Positions 55,676 through 64,000 of a stretch of 64,000 nucleotides of DNA are shown here, in pieces. The notes under the pieces were generated by a model that was not told the DNA's origin, did not search any database, and saw only the letters and a list, made by a program, of their open reading frames with translations. The first letter of the stretch is position 1, and every line of letters begins with the position of its first letter. Source of the DNA: Alnus glutinosa (taxonomy: Eukaryota > Streptophyta > Magnoliopsida > Fagales > Betulaceae); the NCBI RefSeq assembly GCF_958979055.1, contig NC_084887.1:38257120-38321119 (forward strand), given 5' to 3'. The position numbers were made by a program, and so were the translations under genes.

Positions 55676-58600
55676 GTCTGTTATGCTGGAACTATCGGGG
55701 GCTTGGGAACCCCCGAACAGTTCGTGTTCTTCACCAATTGGTGAAGGAAAAGAAACCCAACTTTGTTTTTCTTATTGAAACTTTGAGTAGAGGTAGCAAG
55801 TTGGAAAAAATCAGATGTAAACTGGGTTTTGAGGGGCTGTTTGTAGTTAACCCGATTGGTAGAAGTGGAGGTTTAGCTCTATTATGGAAGGAAAACTCTT
55901 CTCTAGAGATTTTTAATTACTCCCGTCAGCATATAAATGCCATTATAAGGAATGACAATGGAAGTCCAGAATGGAAGTTTACTGGCTTTTATGGTTTTCC
56001 CAATGCTGCCAAACGATGGGAGTCATGGGAATTGTTGAGATTCCTCAAGACTCTTCAGCCTTCAGCCTGGTTGTGTGTAGGAGATTTTAATGAGATTCTT
56101 GATCAAGAGGAGAAACAGGGTGCTGCATCAAGACGTTTTTCTCAGATTAACCAGTTCAGGAGGGCGCTAGAAGACTGTGATCTAAGTGACCTTGGTTTCT
56201 GTGGACCTCGGTTTACTTGGTGTAACAACAGGAGAGACGGTAATTTTACTCAGGAAAGACTCGACAGAGCGGTGGCCAATTCGGAATGGTGCTCTAGATT
56301 CAATCATGTGAGGGTTCAAGTTCTGGAAGCTATTGCCTCGGACCACAATCCGATCCTTGTCCTGTTCAATGAAGAGCTTGTGGAGTCTGGTCCTTCTCGT
56401 AGGGCTTTCAAATTTGAAGCTAAGTGGCAGTTGGATACTGAATGCCACGAGATCTCAAAAGCAGCTTGGGAGCGGGAGGTGGTGGAGTCTAATCAGCTAA
56501 GGGAAATTCAGGTCCGACTGTCAGCTTGCCAAAAAGATCTATCTCAGTGGAGTAAATAAAAATTTGGCAGAGATACAGAAATCCTGAAACAGAAAAGTAA
56601 GAGACTCCTTCAATTACAGGGAAACAACAGCCCGAGCCATGTTGAGGATATTAAACAGATCCAAAAGGACATTGATGACTTGCTGGAAAGGGAGGATATC
56701 AAATGGAAACAGAGAGCTAAACAGAACTGGTTCAGTCAAGGGGATAGAAACACAAAATTTTTCCATGCTTGGGCAAATCATAGAAGGAAAATAAACTCTA
56801 TCCGGTCTATTACTGATGAACATGGAAGAACGTGGAGACGACAAAAGGAGATTGGAAAAGCTTTTGTGGATTACTTTGGAGATATCTTCACTTCAAATGG
56901 TGTGGCTGATTTTTCTCAATGCTTGGAAACTATGGAGCCCCGGATTTCGGAAGAGATGAATTCAGATTTAGTAAGGCCCTTTACGATGGAGGAGGTGGGC
57001 ATGGCACTTTCCCAGATGCACCCACTGAAATCACCGGGTCCGGATGGTTTCTCTGCGGGTTTCTTCCAAAAGGCTTGGAGTTTTGTGGGTAAGAAAGTAT
57101 CTGAGGGAGTGTTGTCTTTCCTCAATGGAGGACCCTTTGATGTATCCTTAAACTCTACTAATATTTGCCTTATTCCAAAGATTCCATCTCCGGAATCGGT
57201 CAAGGACTATCGGCCTATAAGTCTATGTAATGTGGTCTATAAATTGATCTCAAAAGTGCTTGCTAATAGACTGAAACTTGTTTTACCGAAGGTCATTTCT
57301 CAGGAGCAAAGTGCATTTATCCCGGGCCGGTTGATAACGGATAACATTATTGTAGCCTTTGAAACCCTCCATACCATGGCTACTCGCCAAAAGGGTAGAA
57401 AAGGGTTTATGGCTATTAAGCTCGATATGAGCAAGGCGTATGACCGGTTGGAGTGGGGGTTTCTGGAGGCTGTGATGAGGAAGCTCGGTTTTGCTGAGAG
57501 ATGGGTCCATCTGGTCATGACATGCGTTCGAACAGTTTCTTATGCTGTTCTCCTGAATGGCATTCCCCATGGTCACATTGTTCCTTCTAGAGGTATCCGC
57601 CAGGGAGATCCCCTTTCCCCATACCTATTTATCATGTGTGCTGATGTTTTAAGCAGGTTGTTGAACCATGCTGCTGGATTGGGGAAGATTTCTGGGGTCC
57701 CTATCCGTAGGGGTGGGACGAAAATTAACCATCTCCTGTTCGCTGATGATAGTATTCTTTTTGGGAGGGCTACCTTAGATGAATGGAGGCAAATGAAGGA
57801 CAGTTTGGATGTATATGAGAGGTTTTCTGGTCAAAAAGTAAATCTGGAGAAAACTTCCGTTTTCTTCAGTAAAAACACGAAGGAGGAGGAGAGACTATCC
57901 ATTCTGCAGGAAACAGGACTGAACCCTACCCAGTGTTATGAATCCTATTTGGGGTTGCCGGCCCTTGTTGGTCGATCCAGAATTTCTACCTTCAATTTCA
58001 TCAAGACTCGCATCTGGAATCGAATGAATGGGTGGAAAGAAAAATTCCTATCCCATGCGGGTAAGGAGATTCTAATTAAAGCAGTGCTTCAAGCTATTCC
58101 AACCTATACTATGAGTGTATTCAGGCTCCCTATTTCTCTGTGCCGTGACATTAATATGCTCATGAGCAAATTTTGGTGGGGGCATATGGAAAATGTTGAC
58201 CGGATGGTTTGGATGGCGTGGAAGGGTTTAGGGAGGAGTAAAAATTCAGGGGGCTTGGGTTTCAGGGACCTAAAGAGTTTTAATCTAGCCCTGCTTGCAA
58301 AGCAGGGGTGGCGCCTAATCCAGAACCCAGGCTCTCTAGCTGCTCGGGTGCTTAAGGAAAAGTATTTCCCTGAAAAATCCTTCTTGGAGGCTTCACTAGG
58401 TTCTAGGCCCTCTTACATTTGGAGAAGTTTGTGGGCGGCAAAACCACTCCTGCAGGAAGGTCTAATCTGGAAGGTGGGAGATGGCACTAAGATCAACATC
58501 TGGGGGGATCGCTGGATTTTTTCTCCCCATTCAAATTCTATTCAGTCTCCAGTTAGAATTTTAAATAATGATGCAAAGGTAGCTGAAATTATTGACAAGG

Positions 58601-59796
58601 ACAGTGGGTGGTGGAACATACCGCTTATTGAACAAATCTTCCCAGCCGACATTGTTGAGAAAATATGTAGTTTGGCCATCAGTCCGAATGTTGTGCAAGA
58701 CAGGCAGATTTGGGCATACTCGGCTGATGGTTTGTTCTCTGTTCGCAGTGCTTACTTCCTGGAGCTAGAGAGGAAGGCCAGGCAAAATGGCTGTAGCTCT
58801 CTAGGCACTCACCAAAGGCCTATTTGGAAGATAATCTGGAAGTTAAGAGTGCCTCGGGTTACTCAGCTCTTCATCTGGAGAGCTTGCAATAATATCCTCC
58901 CTACGAAAGAAAATCTACATAGAAGGAAAATTGTGACTGACCCGTTATGTCCTTTGTGTGGCCGAGAGGTCGAATCTACAGGCCACACTTTATGGAACTG
59001 TGAAGCGGCTCGTGCTGTCTGGTCGGAAAGCCCCCGAGCTATCCAGAAGTGCGCTATAGATGCTCCTGATTTTCTCTGTATCTTTAGCCATCTCTGTGAA
59101 AGATTGGAGTTGGAGGATCTTGAGTTATCAGCCATTATTGCTCAGAGATTATGGCACCGTAGGAATCAATGGGTTTTTGAGAACAATTTTTCGCCCCCCA
59201 AGTGTTTGCTGACGGGTGCGAAAGAATCCCTTCAGACTTTTAAGGAGGTTAATACCCTCCCTTCAAATCCTGGTGCCCGGGCTTCTGTCTCCAGCCCTTC
59301 CTGGAATCCTCCCAATGCTGATACCGTCAAGGTGAACTGGGATGCTGCCGTGGACAAGCACAAGAACATCATGGGGGTGGGTATCATCGCTCGTGATAAT
59401 TCTGGGGTAGTTATCGCGGCTCAGTGTGCGGTTCAGAAGTTCATCTTGGATTCGTCGGTTGCTGAAGCGATTGGCGCAAAAATGGGTGCAGAGCTTGGCC
59501 GTGCTTTGGGTCTCTATTCCATCTTCCTGGAGGGTGATGCGAGTGTGGTGGTTTCGGCACTTAACCGGGAGGAGGAAGAGTTCAGTAAGATGGGGAGTAT
59601 CATCACAGAAACTAGGAAGATCCTTATGGAGTTCCCTTCGTGGAAAGTCGGGGTGGTTAGAAGATGTTGCAATAATGTAGCTCACCTACTTGCTAAGCTT
59701 GCTGTCAGTCAGAATTTAAACAAAATCTGGATGGACTCGTATCCGTCTTGTATTTCTGATGTTGTATTGGCTGAGAGACTTTTGTCTCTTTCTTAA
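55672..59796 (+). pseudogene. LINE ORF2: endonuclease, reverse transcriptase, RNase H; one internal stop
   Basis: 1375 codons in one frame from ATG 55672, interrupted by a single TAA at 56557-56559. Order: AP endonuclease (LCWNYRGLGNP, then VGDFNEIL, RLDRAVAN and the catalytic ASDHNP); reverse transcriptase (SPGPDGFSAGFFQKAW, YRPISLCNVVYKLISKVLAN, QSAFIPGRLITDNI, GIRQGDPLSPYLFI, FADD at 57739-57750); zf-RVT finger (CPLCGREVESTGHTLWNC); RNase H (VNWDAAVDKHKN, AEAIGAKMGAELG, LEGDASVVV, VAHLLAK). The stop separates endonuclease from reverse transcriptase, so full protein would need read-through. Otherwise it looks functional. Confidence 0.92.
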
Positions 59797-59931
59797 TGAG
59801 AATACAAGCACATTTCAAAAATAACCTGTTCTTCACCATTAAAATCAAGCCCAAGTATCCAAATTCACAAATTCACACTACCTGTACAAGTATCAAGCCC
59901 AATTATATAAATTATTTTCGTAATATATTTG

Positions 59932-59975
<44 letters not shown>

Positions 59976-60167
59976 AAAAAAAACGGTTACCAGTTATCCG
60001 GTTATTAACTGGTTTTTTAAAATTCTATAACCGGTAACCGCAACCGAGTACCCGGTTATCTGGTTACGGTTATTTACAGTTTTTTCGGTTTTACCGGTTA
60101 TGGTTATTAGCGGTTACCGGTTATTTCCGGTTAATAACCGCACCGCTTTATACACCCTAGTTGTAAT

Positions 60168-60519
60168 CCATACGTGTCAATATCAAAGGATTGGACTGAC
60201 TGTAATTTTCGCTATGAATTGCAGTCAACTAATATTACTTTTATACTTATTTATCACACACATTTTATACTGTATATTAATTATTTTTTAAAAAATAAAA
60301 AATAAAAAGAAAGCTATTTACAATATATCACGTCAATCAATTTGAAATATGTGCAATAAATAAGTGTAAATAATAATATTATTCATTGTAGTCAATTCAG
60401 ACAACTTCATATAAAGAACTTAGAACTCGCTTGCTCTAGGTAAGGAAACTCTACACCCCGAACTGCCCAAAGCAAAGGACCCCCAAGACCCCCGCTCTCC
60501 AATCTCCACGGGGTTAACC
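60168..60519. other. Spacer between two hAT-type elements
   Basis: About 350 bp, AT-rich to about 60420, then GC-richer. Nothing recognised apart from the target duplication of the next element at its right end. Confidence 0.5.
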
Positions 60520-61388
60520 TAGGAGTGTGCAAGACCCGCCCAGAACCGGCCCGCAAAACCGACCCGACCCGCCCCTTAACAACACCTACCCGCGCCCCTA
60601 ATAAACGGATCCCGGTTTTGTTTTAAGCAAACCGTGCGGTTTGCGGGTCTAAATTTGGAAAAATCTCGGGGACCCGCTCCGCACCGTGATAATTTTTTTT
60701 TTTTTTTTTTTTTTAAAAAAAAACCCTAAAGTTTACCCTAAGCACCGCCCCCCTCCTTTTCTTTTCAGTTTTGGCATTTCGTCTTCCAGAGAGTTCCCCT
60801 TCGCCAGTTCACCCTTCAGCCCTTTCACCCTCTCAGTGCCCTCAACCCCTCAGTCTCACATTGCGCCGCCGCCGCCACTACTAGTTTACCACTATACTCA
60901 ATTTCATTAGGGTTTTGGAGAGCTCTCTGGACTCAACCTTGTTCTTTGACGCCGATCTTTGTTTCTTCGGCTCTTCATCTTCTTCAACCGTTCATCTACC
61001 ACTACCAGTCTACCACGCAGTGAGATTTAGCCATTTTGGAGCCATGGTTTTTGAAGATAGGCTGTGTTAGATCTAGTTTGTGTTTGTGTTTAGGGTTTAT
61101 GGGTTTGTGTTGGTGGGTGGTGTAACTATGTAAGGGGTGTTTCACCGAGTTTGTATTTATGGAATCGTGTTGCTGTGGCCCGTGGTGCTCGTGGTGGTGT
61201 GGTTTTGGAGCTAGTAGCAGAAAACTTGCACAAACCGCCCCGCATCACCCCACCCCGCACTACCCCCGCCTCGCACGGACACATCACATTTTGTTCAAGG
61301 TACGGGTTGGATTTCTTGCACCCGCAGGGGTGCGGGGCGGGGGCAAAAAGGGCAGAAATCTGCCCCGCCCCACCCGTGCACACCCCTA
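60520..61388. mobile_element. Non-autonomous hAT element with iterated CCCGCC motifs
   Basis: Ends TAGGAGTGTGCAAGACCCGCC and, as complement, TAGGGGTGTGCACGGGTGGGG are inverted repeats. The flanking 8-mers GGTTAACC (60512-60519) and GGTTAAAC (61389-61396) match at seven of eight. Both ends are rich in ACCCGCCC/CCCGCACC-type motifs; a T/A run follows at about 60690-60722. The middle is unrelated pyrimidine-rich sequence. No transposase. Confidence 0.82.
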
Positions 61389-62006
61389 GGTTAAACCGAA
61401 TTGGTTGCAATTTAATTAAGGAATTATAGTCTATCCTTATCCAATATCAAATGCATACGGTGAATGTGAGATTTCAAAGTGTAATATTTATTATTGGGGG
61501 ATAATAGAATTATATTATTGGGGGATAATAGAATTATATAACTTTTATAAAGTTTGATAGACAATAAAATCCATTTAACTTTTTTTCCAAAATTATTAAC
61601 AAACAATTAAAAATATAAAACACTTTAATGTGAACTAGCAATAATAATAATAATTTTCACATTTATATCACACCAATATATTTTTTCTATAAAATAATTT
61701 TCCAAAAACCATTATCAAGTATACCATAATCTATAGGTCCATTTCAACAATTTTTTGTTTGCCTTAAAAAAAATAAAAGGGAGAAAAATAATTGTTATTT
61801 ATCTTTCTACTCAAAGCAAGGACCGGGAAATCCCCAACTAAAGCTGCCAGAATTTTATAAAAGTTTCAACAACTTAAGAGAGTGGAGCTATAAAACCTAC
61901 ATATTCCGGATAAATAGGCTCGACACCCTAAAGGCCTAAATTTATGGCAATTTCAATTTGAACAGTAAGAGTGAAAAAAAAAAAAAGTCTTATACACTTA
62001 AAAGTT

Positions 62007-62280
62007 GGTTTGAGATTGTGATTTCAAAAAATGTGATTTAAAATAACAATTTTAAAATGTGTGATTTGAAAAAGTAATTTTTAAAAATTCAATTAAGTGT
62101 TCGACAAAATCGTAATTTAGCCTTTAAAATTTTGAATTTTCAAAAAAACACAATTTTACCTGCGATTTGAAAAAACAGATTTTATAAGTTTTTAAATCGC
62201 AAATTTTAAAAACGCAGTTTTCAAACGATTTGGTTTAAAATCGCACTTATTGTCTACGAAATCGAAATTTCAAACACACC
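62007..62280. mobile_element. MITE-like element of the GATTGCGATTTC style
   Basis: The left end GGTTTGAGATTGTGATTTCA and right end (reverse complement) GGTGTGTTTGAAATTTCGAT are related. The inside repeats GATTTGAAAA / AAATCGCA in both orientations, a layout I know from widespread plant MITEs. Boundaries are approximate. Confidence 0.5.
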
Positions 62281-62320
62281 ATAAATAAATTTTAAACTGT
62301 TCATTACCAATAATGATTTT

Positions 62321-62495
62321 TCAAATTATCTACCTGAATTTAAGAGAATTTAAACAGGTGATTGTGAGAAATCACTTATGACACCCACCTAATTACATAA
62401 GTAATTTGATAACTTAATTTTTATTCAATCAAACAAATTTTATAAGTCTCACGATCATCTATTCAAATTCTCTCAAATTCAAATAGGTAATTTGA
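62321..62495. mobile_element. 175-bp inverted-repeat MITE
   Basis: The left arm TCAAATTATCTACCTGAATT pairs with the reverse-complemented right arm TCAAATTACCTATTTGAATT. Both continue AAGAGAATTT / GAGAGAATTT and on to GTGATTGTGAGA / GATGATCGTGAGA for about 50 bp. Confidence 0.65.
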
Positions 62496-62939
62496 GAGTA
62501 TCTCCACCGCCTACCTCAACCGGTAGATCCCATAAATTGTAACTAAAAAGGTAATCTACAAGAGAAATGCTAGAGCATCTCCTTGTGTTCTCCTGACATA
62601 GCATATATGCAATATTTGAATAAAAAAAATTATATTTATACCATCCCAGAAGAATACTAGAAGATACTCTAACATTCATCTCACTACACAACCACTTTTT
62701 TTAAACTGCCCCGAATTTCACCAAAATCCAGGCGGGATAGATGTAGCGGATCCCCATCCAACCGCCATACCCAAAACCGATCCGGCTCACACAGCCAATT
62801 CGGGTTCTCTCACTGTTCGTTCAAACTTCAAACTGCCCCAAAAACCGTACTATCGGAGTAATTCCTTTTTCTCTCTCTGAGGCCCCAAAGGTACACTGTC
62901 CGTACGTAATCCCTAGAAACCCTAGAAAATCTGCACGCC

Positions 62940-63962
62940 ATGGATATGCAGCAGGGGGATTTCGATCGGATTCTCTTCTTCGAGCACGCCCGCAAGACCT
63001 CCGAGGCCACCTATGCTAAGAACCCTCTCGATGCCGATGTTCGTAAATCACCATTTTGTTGGGATCTCTTTTCTCTTCTTTGTTGAGGATTTTTATGATT
63101 TTCTATATTTCCGCTTGGTTCCTTGGAAACTGTGGGAAAACGAGGGAAATATATATGTATTTATATGTAATGCTTGTTTAAAGCAAACATTTTATCATGG
63201 GAGAACGGTTTTCCTTTGTCCATTTCTCGTTAATGGTTGTGTGGGATTGATGTTTTTCTTGTTATGATTGTTGTTGTTTGCTGTTTATGCAGAATTTGAC
63301 TAGGTGGGCAGGAGCACTGTTAGAGTTGTCTCAGTTTCAGAGTGTCCCTGATTCAAAGAAGATGATTCAAGGTGCCTTGTTTTCCCGATATACTGGATTC
63401 ACCAAACTGTAGCTCTGATATGCTCGAGTATTTTAAGGACCTAGAGTTTTGGTGATTGATGTACAGTAGAAAATTCTTGGGTTTTACTTCAAGTCCTTTT
63501 TTTTTTTTTGATAAGTACTTCAAGTCCAATTTTATAACGAGCTCTTCACCAAATAAGCGAAACTTGAAGATTTCCATTCATTGGTTCATTTCCAGAGTTT
63601 AGAGTAGTGCTTATTCTAAATAATATTGGAATAACAATGTTAAAACGCTTCATTGCTTCTAGTAAATGCAATGCTACTTTGGGTTTGTCAAATTGTATTG
63701 ATTAATTTTGTGACAGCCATGGAATTCAGAGTTATTTTGCTACTGGGGAATAATTTGTGATTAGGGGGCTAATATGTGTTTTTGATTTGTAGATGCGGTT
63801 TCGAAGCTGGAGGAGGCATTGTTGGTTAATCCCCAGAAGCATGACACTCTTTGGTGCCTGGGAAATGCTTATACTTCTCGTGCATTTTTGACTCCAGACC
63901 AGGACGAAGCAAAGGAGTATTTCGATAAGGCAGCTTTATACTTTCAGCAAGCCCTTGATGAG
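62940..63962 (+). CDS. TOM20: TOM20, mitochondrial import receptor, first three exons
   Basis: Exons 62940-63038, 63293-63371 and 63793-63962 (donor GTAGTC) encode 116 residues and the gene continues past the window. The protein begins [19 protein letters not shown], then [37 protein letters not shown] and [20 protein letters not shown], the TPR-like fold of plant TOM20. Plant TOM20 is anchored in the outer mitochondrial membrane by a C-terminal helix, which would lie in the missing exons, and binds presequences. Phases agree at each junction. The start matches the family N-terminus. Confidence 0.95.
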
Positions 63963-64000
63963 GTAGTCTTTTGCAAAATCTCACTGGAAATTGCATGTCT

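Larger units (their letters stand above)
53940..59819 (+). mobile_element. Nearly intact LINE (L1 type with RNase H), about 5.9 kb
   Basis: Flanked by an exact 16-bp duplication AATAACCTGTTCTTCA (53924-53939 and 59820-59835). It has a 5' UTR of about 190 bp, ORF1, ORF2 and a very short 3' end (TTTCAAAA) without long poly-A. The perfect duplication, full length and near-open frames indicate a young insertion, later than the hAT element that holds it. Confidence 0.93.
52855..60159. mobile_element. hAT-type element with iterated CCGGTTA motifs, carrying nested insertions
   Basis: Ends TAGGGGTGTACAA and TTATACACCCTA are inverted repeats. An exact 8-bp duplication GTTGTAAT flanks the whole 7.3-kb segment (52847-52854 and 60160-60167). 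Both ends are packed with GGTTATTAACCGG/ACCGGTTA-type motifs (about 52880-52970 and 59980-60145). Removing the LINE (53940-59819 plus one duplication copy) and two small elements leaves roughly 0.9 kb of original non-autonomous element. It includes a TA run (59935-59968) near its right end. No transposase was recognised. Confidence 0.9.
61397..62939. other. AT-rich upstream region of TOM20
   Basis: About 1.5 kb. Contains a 24-bp tandem duplicate (ATTATTGGGGGATAATAG at about 61490 and 61514), two MITE-like inverted repeats listed separately, and the TOM20 promoter/leader. The last 150 bp before the ATG is GC-richer and pyrimidine-rich, as expected for a leader, with two adjacent AACCCTAG motifs (telo-box-like) about 20-30 bp before the ATG. 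Confidence 0.5.

Noticed and set aside
61126-61429. GC-rich open frames on both strands near 61.2 kb
   Set aside because: They lie in the iterated CCCGCC end of a hAT-type element; the apparent protein is only the motif repeats.

Overview
The window is nuclear DNA from a flowering plant. It has GT-AG introns of plant type, chloroplast and peroxisome targeting signals, PPR, DUF642, DCD and plant-type TOM20 genes, AT-rich spacers and many small non-autonomous transposons. The genes and repeat styles suggest a woody rosid-type eudicot, possibly Fagales; the species is a guess. No bacterial-type operon, CRISPR array or convincing tRNA/rRNA gene was seen.

Layout, left to right. 1-1787: last four visible exons of FIGL1 (AAA ATPase), behind a minisatellite. 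2463-3995 (-): intronless CYP94C-type P450. 4.0-9.7 kb: gene-free, with several inverted-repeat elements. 9677-15437 (-): complete 12-exon sulfite oxidase with a LINE composite in one intron. 16848-18344 (+): intronless PPR protein. 19.8-29.5 kb: tandem duplication of a two-gene unit, a LEA2/NHL-like membrane protein (-) next to a DUF642 cell-wall protein (+). The second LEA2-like copy is a broken pseudogene cut off beside an LTR-element remnant. 30883-31272 (-): small secreted protein of unknown function. 33252-36654 (-): PGM48-type plastid M48 peptidase. 39075-44306 (+): ENY2/SUS1 with a LINE and a fold-back element in its last intron. 44650-44930: a tiny TRIM element. 46570-48625 (-): DCD-domain protein. 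52.9-60.2 kb: a hAT-type element with other elements nested inside, including a nearly intact LINE of about 5.9 kb. 60.5-61.4 kb: another hAT-type element. 62940-63962 (+): first three exons of TOM20, running off the right edge.

FIGL1, PGM48, ENY2, DCD and TOM20 correspond, as I recall, to consecutive Arabidopsis loci around At3g27080-At3g27120, so the window looks like a conserved block opened up by other genes and by transposons. The genes are otherwise functionally unrelated: meiotic recombination control, jasmonate catabolism, sulfite detoxification, organelle RNA processing, cell wall, plastoglobule proteolysis, transcription/mRNA export and mitochondrial import. The most striking non-gene structures are the nested stack at 52.9-60.2 kb, a set of hAT-like elements that share terminal bases and 8-bp target duplications but carry different iterated motifs near their ends, and the LEA2/DUF642 tandem duplication.
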